From assembly GCF_000739735.1 (NCBI RefSeq), contig NZ_BBJF01000004.1, positions 806,001 to 870,000 of the forward strand: 64,000 bases of DNA. Direction: 5' to 3'. This document shows positions 8,866-17,281 of this stretch, in pieces. The notes below the pieces were generated by a model that was not told the DNA's origin, made no database searches, and saw nothing but the letters and a program-made list of their open reading frames with translations. Within the stretch, counting starts at the first letter, position 1, and every line of letters starts with the position of its first letter. A program made the position numbers and the translations under genes. This stretch comes from Paraburkholderia ginsengisoli NBRC 100965. Its GTDB lineage: Bacteria; Pseudomonadota; Gammaproteobacteria; Burkholderiales; Burkholderiaceae.

Positions 8866-10587
8866 ATGAACGATACGCCGTCGAGGCTACCGCTCAATCG
8901 CACCACGATCCTGCTGCTGGTGCTGGCTCTTGCCGTGATCTGGTTCGTGCCGCTCGGCTGGCGCCACCTTTTGCCCAGCGACGAAGGCCGCTACGCTGAA
9001 ATGGCCCGCGAGATGTTCGTGACTGGCGACTGGATCACCCCCCGCTACAACGCCTACAAGTATTTCGAGAAGCCGCCGCTGCAGACCTGGGCGAACGCGC
9101 TCACGTTCGCGTGGTTCGGCATCGGCGAATGGCAGGCGCGGCTCTACACCGCGCTGACGGGCTTCGCCGGCGTGCTGCTGGTCGGCTTCACCGGCGCGCG
9201 CGTGTTCAACACGGCGACCGGCGTGTTCGCTGCGATCGTGCTCGCGTGCTCGCCGTACTGGAATCTGATGGGCCACTTCAACACGCTCGACATGGGCCTG
9301 TCGTTCTGGATGGCGCTGACGCTGTGCGCGCTGCTGCTCGCGCAGCGCCCCAACCTGCCGACCGCGTGCGTGCGCGGCTGGATGTGGGTGTGCTGGGGTG
9401 CGATGGCGCTGGCGGTGCTGTCCAAGGGACTGGTCGGCGTGATCCTGCCGGGCGCGGTGCTGGTGCTGTACACGCTGGTCGCGCGCGACTGGGCGCTGTG
9501 GAAGCGCCTGCATCTGATCGGCGGCCTGATCGTGTTCTTCGCGATCGTCACGCCGTGGTTCGTGCTGGTGCAGCAACGCAATCCCGAATTCCTGAACTTT
9601 TTCTTCATCGTCCAGCAGTTCAAGCGCTATCTGACGCCCGAGCAGAACCGGCCCGGCCCGTTCTACTATTTCGTGCCGGTGCTGCTGGTCGGCTTTCTGC
9701 CCTGGCTTTCGGTGACGCTGCAAAGCGTGCGCCATGCATGGCGCCAGCCGCGCCAGCCGAACGGCTTCGCGCCGGTCACGCTGATGCTCGTGTGGACCGG
9801 GTTCATCTTCCTGTTCTTCAGCGCGTCGCATTCGAAGCTGCTGTCCTACACGCTGCCGATCGCCCCGCCCATCGCGCTGCTGATCGGCATGTACCTGCCG
9901 CTCGTCACGCGCGACCAGTTGCGCCGCCATCTGGCCGGCTATGCGCTGTTTCTGGTGGTCGCCGCGTTCGCCGCGCTGTTCATGGCGCGGCTGGGCAGCG
10001 CGCGCAATCCGACCGAGCTGTATGTCGAGTACCGCAGTTGGGTGCTGGGCGCGCTCGGCGTCGCGTTCGCGATGACGCTCGGCGCGCTGTGGCTGAACCG
10101 CCGCAGCCGCAGCGGCAGCCTCGGCGCGATCGCCTGCTTCGGCGCGGCGTGGCTGCTGCTCGGCACGATCGCCGGCACGGGTCACGACGTGTTCGGCCGC
10201 CTCAGTTCCGGCGCGCCGCTCGCGCCCGCGATCAAGGCGCAGCTCGCGAAGCTGCCGGCCGATACGCCGTTCTATTCGGTCGGCGTGCTCGATCACACGC
10301 TGCCGTTCTACATCGACCACACGATGATCATGGTCGAGCATCCCGACGAACTGGCGTTCGGCGTGTCGGTCGAGCCGCAGAAGTGGCTGCCGTCCGTCGA
10401 CGCGTGGATCGAACGCTGGAAGTCCGACCGCTACGCGCTCGCGCTGATTCCGCCGCCGACCTACGACCGCCTGCTGAAGGAAGGCGTGCCGATGCAGGTA
10501 GTCGCGCGCGACTCACGCCGGGTGGTGGTGATGAAGCCGCTCGCGGCCACCGACGCCCAGCCGCCCGTGGAAAAAGCACAACAATGA
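8866..10587 (+). CDS. arnT: ArnT-type glycosyltransferase (GT83), lipid A Ara4N transferase
   Basis: 573 residues. ArnT moves 4-amino-4-deoxy-L-arabinose from undecaprenyl phosphate to lipid A or core LPS on the periplasmic side of the inner membrane, which lowers negative charge and gives polymyxin resistance. The N-terminal membrane helix is followed by the PMT-family loop LLPSDEGRYAEMA, where D39-E40 correspond to essential acidic residues; then KYFEKPPLQTW, many hydrophobic helices, and a C-terminal soluble periplasmic domain from about residue 440. The ATG at 8866 begins the conserved part; the frame is open upstream. Because it sits with all other arn genes, the Ara4N role is more likely than generic protein mannosylation. 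Confidence 0.92.
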   Translation: MNDTPSRLPLNRTTILLLVLALAVIWFVPLGWRHLLPSDEGRYAEMAREMFVTGDWITPRYNAYKYFEKPPLQTWANALTFAWFGIGEWQARLYTALTGFAGVLLVGFTGARVFNTATGVFAAIVLACSPYWNLMGHFNTLDMGLSFWMALTLCALLLAQRPNLPTACVRGWMWVCWGAMALAVLSKGLVGVILPGAVLVLYTLVARDWALWKRLHLIGGLIVFFAIVTPWFVLVQQRNPEFLNFFFIVQQFKRYLTPEQNRPGPFYYFVPVLLVGFLPWLSVTLQSVRHAWRQPRQPNGFAPVTLMLVWTGFIFLFFSASHSKLLSYTLPIAPPIALLIGMYLPLVTRDQLRRHLAGYALFLVVAAFAALFMARLGSARNPTELYVEYRSWVLGALGVAFAMTLGALWLNRRSRSGSLGAIACFGAAWLLLGTIAGTGHDVFGRLSSGAPLAPAIKAQLAKLPADTPFYSVGVLDHTLPFYIDHTMIMVEHPDELAFGVSVEPQKWLPSVDAWIERWKSDRYALALIPPPTYDRLLKEGVPMQVVARDSRRVVVMKPLAATDAQPPVEKAQQ

Positions 10588-10612
10588 CCCCATCTCAGCA
10601 CTGAACCGTTCG

Positions 10613-10984
10613 ATGAACCCGATTTCCCTCATTTGCATCCTCGCCGGCGTGACGTTGAACGCCGGCGCGCAGTTGCTGCTCAAAGCCGGCACGAATGCCG
10701 TTGGACACTTCGAATTCACCCGTGCGAACATCCTGCCCATCGGTTTCAGGCTCGCGACCCAGTTGCCGATCATCGGCGGGCTCGCATGCTACGTGATCAG
10801 CGTGGTCGTGTGGGTGGTGGGACTGTCGCGGGTGGACGTGTCGATCGCCTATCCGATGCTGTCGCTGGGCTACGTCGTCAACGCGTTCGCCGCGTGGTAT
10901 CTGTTCGGCGAGGTGCTGTCGATGCAGAAGATGATCGGGATCGGCGTCATCCTGATCGGCGTGTTGATCCTCGCTCGCAGCTAG
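10613..10984 (+). CDS. Small EmrE-type membrane protein, ArnE/ArnF-like flippase subunit
   Basis: 123 residues with four hydrophobic helices of the DMT/SMR fold (LICILAGVTLNAGAQLLLK at the start, RVDVSIAYPMLSLGYVVN in helix 3). E. coli ArnE and ArnF form a heterodimer that flips undecaprenyl-phosphate-Ara4N to the periplasm. Only one such gene occurs here, 25 nt after arnT, so it may act as a homodimer or pair with a protein encoded elsewhere. A function in Ara4N flipping is inferred from context; an unrelated small multidrug exporter is the alternative. Confidence 0.82.
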   Translation: MNPISLICILAGVTLNAGAQLLLKAGTNAVGHFEFTRANILPIGFRLATQLPIIGGLACYVISVVVWVVGLSRVDVSIAYPMLSLGYVVNAFAAWYLFGEVLSMQKMIGIGVILIGVLILARS

Positions 10985-11165
10985 ACGCAAGCCTTGGGCG
11001 GCGTCTGGTGGTCGCTCGCGGACACCTTTTATTACCGTTTGGCGCCCGCCGAAGAGTGGCGCCCCGGCCGGAACGAGATACCGTAAGCGAAGCCCTCGGA
11101 CCGGCTAAGCATGATCTAAGGTTGATCGCAGTATCCTGTGCGGTTGCGCCTTTTTCGCCGCGGCC

Positions 11166-11194
11166 TTGGGTTTGCGCGTACTTTGTGGTTTACT
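11166..11194 (+). promoter_or_regulatory. Possible promoter of arnB operon
   Basis: TTGGGT, a 17-nt spacer, then TTTACT, about 46 nt upstream of the arnB start codon in the 255-nt gap after the SMR gene. The matches are partial, so confidence is low. The gap suggests arnBCAD can be transcribed separately from arnT. Confidence 0.3.
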
Positions 11195-11239
11195 TCGCGC
11201 CCTTCGGGTTGCGCCCCCTATCAATCGAGCGAAGCATTC

Positions 11240-12391
11240 ATGAGCCAGTCAACAGTCCCGTTCTTGCCGTTTGTCAAACCTGAAATCGATGAAGAAACGA
11301 TTCAGGGTGTCGCCGACGTGCTGCGCTCCGGCTGGATCACCACCGGTCCGCAGAACCAGAAGTTCGAAGCGGCGCTGTCCGAGTTCTGCGGCGGCCGTCC
11401 GGTGCGCACGTTCAACTCCGGCACCGCGACGCTCGAAATCGGGCTGCGCATCGCCGGCGTGGGCGCGGGCGACGAGGTCATCACGACGCCTGCGTCGTGG
11501 GTCTCGACCAGCAACGTGATCCTCGAGACGGGCGCGACGCCCGTGTTCGTCGACATCGATCCGCTCACGCGCAACGTCGACCTGGACCTGCTCGAAAAGG
11601 CCATCACGCCGCGCACCAAGGCGCTGATCCCGGTCTATCTGTCCGGTCTACCGGTCGATATGGATCGCCTCTACGCGATCGCCCGCGAGCACAAGCTGCG
11701 CGTGATCGAAGATGCGGCGCAGGCGTTCGGCTCGACGTGGAACGGCGAGCGGATCGGCAAGCTCGGCGACATGGTCTCGTTCAGCTTCCACGCGAACAAG
11801 AACCTGACCTCGATCGAGGGCGGCGCGCTGGTGCTGAACAACGAGGAAGAAGCCGTGCTGGCCCAGAAGTACCGGCTGCAAGGCATCACCCGCACGGGCT
11901 TCGACGGCATGGACTGCGACGTGCTCGGCGGCAAGTACAACCTGACGGACGTCGCCGCGCGTGTCGGCCTCGGCCAGTTGCCGCATCTGCCGCGCTTTCT
12001 CGCGCAGCGCAGGAAGCTCGTGCGCGCGTACTTCGCGGGCTTCGAAGGCGGCGCCGCGGCCAGGCTCGGTGTCGGCTTGCCGTTTGCTGACTTCGAGAAC
12101 AGCAACTGGCACATGTTCCAGATCACGCTGCCGCTCGAAAAACTCTCGATCGACCGCGCCGGTTTCATGGGCCAGTTGAAGGAGCGCGGCATCGGCTCGG
12201 GCGTGCACTACCCGGCGATCCACCTGTTCTCGCTGTACCGCGCGCGCGGCTTCAAGGAAGGCATGTTCCCGCACGCGGAGCGCTTCGGCACGACCAACGT
12301 CACGCTGCCGCTGTTCACGCTGATGAACGAAGGCGACGTGGAACGCGTCTGCCGCGCGGTCAATGAAATTTGCGAACAACACGGAAAATAA
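11240..12391 (+). CDS. arnB: UDP-4-keto-pentose aminotransferase ArnB
   Basis: 383 residues of the DegT/DnrJ/EryC1 PLP family. It transfers the amino group of glutamate to UDP-Ara4O to give UDP-L-Ara4N. The opening PFLPFVKPEIDEETI, GSTWNGERIGKLGD and the PLP lysine K187 in FSFHANKNLTSIEGG match ArnB. The ATG at 11240 is the family start. It leads arnB-arnC-arnA1-arnA2-arnD, where neighbouring genes overlap or are a few nucleotides apart, so one transcript is expected. Confidence 0.95.
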   Translation: MSQSTVPFLPFVKPEIDEETIQGVADVLRSGWITTGPQNQKFEAALSEFCGGRPVRTFNSGTATLEIGLRIAGVGAGDEVITTPASWVSTSNVILETGATPVFVDIDPLTRNVDLDLLEKAITPRTKALIPVYLSGLPVDMDRLYAIAREHKLRVIEDAAQAFGSTWNGERIGKLGDMVSFSFHANKNLTSIEGGALVLNNEEEAVLAQKYRLQGITRTGFDGMDCDVLGGKYNLTDVAARVGLGQLPHLPRFLAQRRKLVRAYFAGFEGGAAARLGVGLPFADFENSNWHMFQITLPLEKLSIDRAGFMGQLKERGIGSGVHYPAIHLFSLYRARGFKEGMFPHAERFGTTNVTLPLFTLMNEGDVERVCRAVNEICEQHGK

Positions 12392-12397
12392 GCGGAA

Positions 12398-13441
12398 ATG
12401 AGTTATTCGGAATATCGCGCCGCCGCACCGGAAGTGTCGATCATCATCCCGGTGTACAACGAGGAAGCCGGGCTGGCCGCGCTGTTCGCGCGCCTTTACC
12501 CGGCGCTCGACGCGCTCGGCACCGGTTATGAAGTGATCTTCATCAACGACGGCAGCCGCGACAAATCCGCCGCCCTGCTCGCCGAGCAGTTTCGCGCGCG
12601 GCCCGACACGACCCGCGTGATCCTGCTGAACGGCAACTACGGCCAGCACATGGCGATCCTCGCGGGTTTCGAGCAGTCGCGCGGCGACATCGTCATCACG
12701 CTCGACGCGGACCTGCAGAATCCGCCGGAAGAAATCGGCAAGCTGGTCTCGAAGATGCGCGACGGTTACGACTACGTCGGCACGATCCGTCTGCAACGTC
12801 AGGACAGCCTGTGGCGCCGCAAGGCGTCGCGAGCGATGAACCGACTGCGCGAGCGCATCACCCGCATCAAGATGACCGACCAGGGCTGCATGCTGCGCGC
12901 GTACAGCCGGCACATCATCGACACGATCAATCGCTGCGGCGAGATCAACACGTTCATTCCGGCGCTCGCGTACACGTTCGCGCAGAATCCGGTCGAAATC
13001 GAAGTCGCGCACGAAGAGCGTTTTGCCGGCGAATCGAAGTACTCGCTGTATTCGTTGATCCGCCTGAACTTCGACCTCGTGACCGGCTTCTCGGTGGTGC
13101 CGCTGCAATGGCTGTCGTTCATCGGCGTGATCCTGTCGCTCGGGTCCGCGGCGCTGTTCGTGCTGCTGCTGATTCGCCGCTTCATCATCGGCGCGGAAGT
13201 GCAAGGTGTGTTCACACTGTTCGCCATCACGTTCTTCCTGCTCGGCGTGATCATCTTCGCGCTCGGGCTGCTCGGCGAATACATCGGCCGGATCTATCAG
13301 CAGGTGCGCGCGCGGCCGCGCTATCTGGTGCAGACCATTCTCGAACAACGCGACGGCACGGCCGTCACCGAAGCGCCGCGCCAGGCCGTGGTGCAGGCGG
13401 TGCAAGCCGCGCCGCTCGCCGATCAGGGGCCGACGCCATGA
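12398..13441 (+). CDS. arnC: Undecaprenyl-phosphate 4-deoxy-4-formamido-L-arabinose transferase
   Basis: 347 residues. N-terminal GT2 domain (VSIIIPVYNEEAGL at about 11-24; DADLQNPPEEIG with the metal-binding acidic motif; DQGCMLRAYS) and two C-terminal membrane helices at about 225-258 and 268-298, ending in a basic cytosolic tail. ArnC loads the formylated sugar on undecaprenyl phosphate at the inner membrane. It starts 6 nt after arnB, and its TGA overlaps the ATG of the next gene (ATGA at 13438-13441), which implies translational coupling. Confidence 0.95.
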   Translation: MSYSEYRAAAPEVSIIIPVYNEEAGLAALFARLYPALDALGTGYEVIFINDGSRDKSAALLAEQFRARPDTTRVILLNGNYGQHMAILAGFEQSRGDIVITLDADLQNPPEEIGKLVSKMRDGYDYVGTIRLQRQDSLWRRKASRAMNRLRERITRIKMTDQGCMLRAYSRHIIDTINRCGEINTFIPALAYTFAQNPVEIEVAHEERFAGESKYSLYSLIRLNFDLVTGFSVVPLQWLSFIGVILSLGSAALFVLLLIRRFIIGAEVQGVFTLFAITFFLLGVIIFALGLLGEYIGRIYQQVRARPRYLVQTILEQRDGTAVTEAPRQAVVQAVQAAPLADQGPTP

Positions 13442-14373
13442 AGCCGCGCGCCGTCGTATTCGCGTATCACAACGTCGGCGTGCGCTGCCTGCAGGTGCTG
13501 CTCGCACGCGGCGTCGACGTGGCGCTCGTCGTCACCCATGAAGACAACCCGAGCGAAAACATCTGGTTCGGCAGCGTGGCCTCAGTCGCAGCCGAACACG
13601 GCATTCCTGTCGTCACGCCGACCGATCCGAAGAGCCCGGAGCTGCGCGCCGCGGTCAGCGCCGCGCGCCCGGATTTCATCTTCTCGTTCTACTACCGCCA
13701 CATGCTGCCGGTCGACCTGCTCGCGCTCGCCTCACGGGGCGCTTACAACATGCACGGCTCGCTGCTGCCCAAATACCGCGGCCGTGTGCCGACCAACTGG
13801 GCGGTGATCCACGGCGAAACCGAAACCGGCGCGACGCTGCATGAAATGGCGGCGAAGCCCGACGCGGGCGCGATCCTCGCGCAAACGCCGGTGCCGATCC
13901 TGCCCGACGACACCGCCGCGCAAGTGTTCGACAAGGTCACGGTCGCCGCCGAGCAAACCCTGTGGCGCGTGCTGCCGGCTTTGCTGGCGGGCGAAGCGCC
14001 GCATCTGCCGAACGACCTCGCGCACGGCAGCTACTACGGCGGCCGCAAGCCGGAAGACGGCCGCATCGACTGGACGCAGCCGGCGCAGCAGGTCTACAAC
14101 CTGATCCGCGCGGTCGCGCCGCCCTATCCCGGCGCGTTCACCGACCTCGACGGCCGGCGTTTCATCGTCGCGCGCGCACGTCTGGCCGCGCCTGGCGCGC
14201 TGCGCCCCGATTTGCCGCCGGGCCTGCACGTAAGCGATAATGCCGTTTTCGCAATCTGCGGCGACGGCCGCACGATCGCCATCCACGAATTGCGGCACCA
14301 GCACGACGGCAGCGAGACTGTCGTCACCCCGGCCGAATTCGCCCAGCTCATTCAAACTCCCCGACATTCATGA
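13438..14373 (+). CDS. ArnA formyltransferase as a separate protein
   Basis: 311 residues corresponding to the N-terminal half of E. coli ArnA, which formylates UDP-Ara4N from 10-formyl-tetrahydrofolate. Catalytic N104, H106 and D142 align with N102, H104 and D140 of E. coli ArnA ([23 protein letters not shown]). A C-terminal FMT-C-like domain follows from about residue 205. The frame is open upstream inside arnC, but the ATG at 13438 is the domain start. Its stop overlaps the ATG of the decarboxylase gene by four bases. In E. coli the two domains are fused; here they are two proteins. Confidence 0.93.
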   Translation: MKPRAVVFAYHNVGVRCLQVLLARGVDVALVVTHEDNPSENIWFGSVASVAAEHGIPVVTPTDPKSPELRAAVSAARPDFIFSFYYRHMLPVDLLALASRGAYNMHGSLLPKYRGRVPTNWAVIHGETETGATLHEMAAKPDAGAILAQTPVPILPDDTAAQVFDKVTVAAEQTLWRVLPALLAGEAPHLPNDLAHGSYYGGRKPEDGRIDWTQPAQQVYNLIRAVAPPYPGAFTDLDGRRFIVARARLAAPGALRPDLPPGLHVSDNAVFAICGDGRTIAIHELRHQHDGSETVVTPAEFAQLIQTPRHS

Positions 14374-15416
14374 AAAAAGTCCTGATTCTGGGTGTGAACG
14401 GCTTCATCGGCCATCACCTGTCCAAACGCATTCTCGAAACGACCGATTGGGAAGTTTTCGGGATGGACATGCAGACGGAACGTCTGGGCGACCTCATCAA
14501 TCATGAGCGGATGCACTTCTTCGAAGGCGACATCACGATCAACAAGGAGTGGGTCGAGTATCACGTCAAGAAGTGCGACGTGATCCTGCCGCTGGTCGCG
14601 ATCGCCACGCCCGCCACCTACGTGAAGCAGCCGCTGCGCGTGTTCGAACTGGACTTCGAAGCGAACCTGCCGATCGTGCGTTCGGCCGTCAAGTACGGCA
14701 AGCACCTCGTGTTTCCGTCGACCTCCGAGGTCTACGGCATGTGCACGGACGAGCAGTTCGATCCGGAAGAATCGCAACTGTCGTACGGCCCGATCAACAA
14801 GCCGCGCTGGATCTACGCGTGCTCGAAGCAGTTGATGGACCGCGTGATCTGGGGCTACGGCATGGAAGGCCTGAACTTCACGCTGTTCCGTCCGTTCAAC
14901 TGGATCGGCCCGGGCCTCGACTCGATCTACACGCCGAAGGAAGGCAGCTCGCGCGTGGTCACGCAGTTCCTCGGCCACATCGTGCGCGGCGAGAACATCA
15001 GCCTGGTCGACGGCGGCGCGCAGAAACGCGCATTCACGGATATCGACGACGGCATCGGCGCGTTGATGAAGATCATCGAGAACAAGGACGGCGTCGCGAC
15101 GGGCAAGATCTACAACATCGGCAACCCGACCAACAACTTCTCGGTGCGTGAGCTTGCGCACAAGATGCTGACGCTCGCCGCCGAATTCCCCGAATACGCG
15201 GACACCGCGAGGCAGGTACAACTGGTCGAAACGTCGTCGGGCGCTTACTACGGCGCTGGCTACCAGGACGTGCAGAACCGCGTGCCGAAGATCGACAACA
15301 CGATGCAGGAACTCGGCTGGGCGCCGAAGTCGACTTTCGACGAAGCGCTGCGCAAGATTTTCGAAGCGTATCGCGGTCACGTCGGTGAAGCCCGCGCCCT
15401 GGTCGAACAACAGTAA
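14370..15416 (+). CDS. UDP-glucuronic acid oxidative decarboxylase (ArnA C-terminal domain as a separate protein)
   Basis: 348 residues of the extended SDR family, matching the C-terminal half of E. coli ArnA. It oxidises and decarboxylates UDP-glucuronate to UDP-Ara4O with NAD+. Visible are the NAD motif GVNGFIG (8-14), the STSE loop (117-120) and the catalytic Y149-xxx-K153 in [11 protein letters not shown]. The ATG at 14370 overlaps the previous stop (ATGA). The reaction is the committed step of the pathway. The enzyme also resembles bifunctional-polymyxin-resistance ArnA homologues annotated as 'bifunctional' by mistake. Confidence 0.95.
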   Translation: MKKVLILGVNGFIGHHLSKRILETTDWEVFGMDMQTERLGDLINHERMHFFEGDITINKEWVEYHVKKCDVILPLVAIATPATYVKQPLRVFELDFEANLPIVRSAVKYGKHLVFPSTSEVYGMCTDEQFDPEESQLSYGPINKPRWIYACSKQLMDRVIWGYGMEGLNFTLFRPFNWIGPGLDSIYTPKEGSSRVVTQFLGHIVRGENISLVDGGAQKRAFTDIDDGIGALMKIIENKDGVATGKIYNIGNPTNNFSVRELAHKMLTLAAEFPEYADTARQVQLVETSSGAYYGAGYQDVQNRVPKIDNTMQELGWAPKSTFDEALRKIFEAYRGHVGEARALVEQQ

Positions 15417-15428
15417 AGGCCGATCGCC

Positions 15429-16322
15429 TTGGCCCGTATCGTCCTGAAGATCGACGTCGACACGCTGCGCGGCACCCGCGAAGGCGTGCCGAATCTCGCG
15501 CGCATTTTCGACCGCTTCAAGGCGCGCGCCACTTTCCTCTTCAGCCTCGGCCCCGACCACACCGGTTGGGCGATGCGCCGCGTACTGCGGCCGGGTTTTC
15601 TGAAGAAGGTGTCGCGCACCTCGGTGGTCGAGCACTACGGCGTCAAGCAGTTGATGTACGGCGTGCTGCTGCCGGGTCCGGACATCGGCACGAAGGCGGC
15701 CGCGGAGATGCGCGCGATCCATGAAGCCGGCTTCGAATGCGGCATTCATACGTGGGATCACGTGTACTGGCAGGACAACGTGCGCTCGAAAGACCGCACG
15801 TGGACGACCGCGCAGATGCAGAAAAGCCACGACCGTTTCGTCGAAGTGTTCGGCGGCCCGCCTGTCACGCACGGCGCGGCGGGTTGGCAGATGAACGGCC
15901 ACGCGTTCGAGCAGATCGACGCGTGGGGCATGCAGTACGCGTCCGACGGGCGCGGCCACTCGCCGTATCTGCCGGTGGTCGGCGGCAGAACGCTCAACCA
16001 TGTGCAGATGCCCACCACGCTGCCCACGCTCGACGAAGTGCTCGGTGTGGACGGCGTCGACGAACACAACGTCGCGCAATGGATGCTGAAGCACACCGCC
16101 GGCAATCCGCACGACCAGGTCTTCACGCTGCACGCGGAACTCGAAGGGCAAAAGCTCGCGCCGATTTTCGAACAGCTGCTGGAGGGCTGGCGCGCACAAG
16201 GCCACACCTTCGCGACGATGGGCGATTACTACGCCACGCTAGACCGCGGCACGCTGCCATCGTACCCTGTTACGTGGGGCGAAATTCCAGGGCGCTCGGG
16301 CGATCTGATCGTCCAACCCTGA
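15429..16322 (+). CDS. arnD: 4-deoxy-4-formamido-L-arabinose-phosphoundecaprenol deformylase
   Basis: 297 residues of the NodB/polysaccharide deacetylase fold. The metal-binding aspartates appear in KIDVDT (residues 7-12) and the histidines in GIHTWDHVYW. ArnD removes the formyl group from the lipid-linked sugar before flipping, which pulls the pathway forward. The start is a TTG, 12 nt after the previous stop; MARIVLKIDVDTLRG is the usual N-terminus and no ATG lies nearby. It is the last gene of the arn run. Confidence 0.94.
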   Translation: MARIVLKIDVDTLRGTREGVPNLARIFDRFKARATFLFSLGPDHTGWAMRRVLRPGFLKKVSRTSVVEHYGVKQLMYGVLLPGPDIGTKAAAEMRAIHEAGFECGIHTWDHVYWQDNVRSKDRTWTTAQMQKSHDRFVEVFGGPPVTHGAAGWQMNGHAFEQIDAWGMQYASDGRGHSPYLPVVGGRTLNHVQMPTTLPTLDEVLGVDGVDEHNVAQWMLKHTAGNPHDQVFTLHAELEGQKLAPIFEQLLEGWRAQGHTFATMGDYYATLDRGTLPSYPVTWGEIPGRSGDLIVQP

Positions 16323-16472
16323 CGGCCGATCGGCGGCCAGCCTGACCATGCCGGCCGCCGCGCGCGAAGAAATCACGACCGCGCGCGCAGGCCCGACCTC
16401 CCCATAAGCCTCGATGCCAGGCCGGCGCTGCAGCAGCCATGCGGCGCCGGCCATAACAAACCGGAGAACCTC

Positions 16473-16934
16473 GTGTCCATCGCAGTCGACCAACCCATCC
16501 CCGACTTCACCGCCCCCGCTACCGGTGGCGAGATCACGCTGTCCAAGCTGCGGGGCAAGAAGGTGGTGCTGTATTTCTATCCGAAGGACAACACGCCGGG
16601 CTGCACGACCGAAGGTCTGCAGTTCCGCGATCTGTATCCGAAGTTCACGCAGGCCGGCGCGGAAATCCTCGGCGTGTCGCGCGACAGCCTGCGCTCGCAC
16701 GACAACTTCAAGGCCAAGCTCGAACTGCCGTTCCCGCTGATCTCGGACCCGGAAGAAAAGCTGTGCGCCCTCTTCAATGTCATCAAAATGAAGAAAATGT
16801 ATGGCAAAGAAGTACGGGGAATCGAGCGCTCGACGTTCCTCATCGACGCCGAGGGCGTGCTGCGCCAGGAATGGCGCGGCGTGAAAGTGCCCGGCCACGT
16901 CGACGATATTCTGGCGGCTGTACAAGCGCTTTGA
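16473..16934 (+). CDS. bcp: Thioredoxin-dependent peroxiredoxin, Bcp/PrxQ family
   Basis: 153 residues from a GTG with GGAG upstream. It reduces hydrogen peroxide and organic peroxides. The peroxidatic Cys is C44 in NTPGCTTEG. The resolving Cys that E. coli Bcp carries five residues later is absent (Leu there), and the alternative position in helix 3 (HDNFK) also lacks Cys. The only other Cys is C98 in EKLCALF. A 1-Cys mechanism is therefore likely. It stands alone between arnD and phoH. Confidence 0.95.
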   Translation: MSIAVDQPIPDFTAPATGGEITLSKLRGKKVVLYFYPKDNTPGCTTEGLQFRDLYPKFTQAGAEILGVSRDSLRSHDNFKAKLELPFPLISDPEEKLCALFNVIKMKKMYGKEVRGIERSTFLIDAEGVLRQEWRGVKVPGHVDDILAAVQAL

Positions 16935-16947
16935 GGCGCGTTATATT
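16919..16947 (+). promoter_or_regulatory. Possible promoter of the bcp-phoH intergenic RNA
   Basis: TGTACA, 17-nt spacer, TATATT. The -35 lies in the last codons of bcp and the -10 just after its stop. Each hexamer matches the sigma-70 consensus in at least four positions. Confidence 0.4.
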
Positions 16948-16953
16948 GGGTTG

Positions 16954-17096
16954 CAATGAGTGCCTGTCCACCCCAAATTTTCCTCCGCTGCACCCGGCTT
17001 GACGGCCCCCTTACCCGGACCGTCGGAGTCGTGAGGCGCAACGCGAGCACCGTAGGCGAGCCGCTTGCCCCGTACGCCGGGGCGGCGGCTTTTTTA
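16954..17096 (+). ncRNA. Candidate small RNA between bcp and phoH
   Basis: A possible promoter at 16919-16947 and a strong intrinsic terminator ending at 17096 bracket about 140 nt without a convincing reading frame. Within it TTGGG...CCCCAA and CTCCG...CGGAG can close helices before the terminator stem. I do not recognise a known RNA class: no SRP, RNase P or tmRNA core motif is present. It could instead be a long bcp 3' UTR. The promoter plus structure makes an independent sRNA plausible. Confidence 0.4.
17060..17096 (+). terminator. Intrinsic terminator downstream of bcp / candidate sRNA
   Basis: GCCGC..GCCCC, a short loop GTACGCC, then GGGGC..GCGGC form a GC-rich stem followed at once by TTTTTT. 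It is oriented for plus-strand transcripts and isolates phoH from bcp. Confidence 0.7.
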
Positions 17097-17281
17097 ATTG
17101 CGCGCGGCCGTTCGTTCACTCGGTTGCGCGCTAGTCCCAAGGAGCCGATCGAAGACCAGGCGAACCGGCATCTCTAGACCGAATGCGCGCCTCCGGGCGC
17201 AAACTGCGTGCGCATCCACTGGCACCGGCAGAATGCGACAGGCGGCGCACGATATGTGACCCGATAAATTCGAGGGAAACC

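Noticed and set aside
8887..10341. 484-codon open frame on the minus strand opposite arnT
   Set aside because: It is Arg/His/Glu-rich with no family resemblance; it is a shadow of arnT in high-GC DNA.
11648..13507. 619-codon minus-strand frame opposite arnB and arnC
   Set aside because: Composition is that of an antisense shadow and it spans two genes with clear catalytic motifs on the other strand.
14352..16205. 617-codon minus-strand frame opposite the arnA2 and arnD genes
   Set aside because: Antisense shadow; both plus-strand genes carry full active-site motifs.
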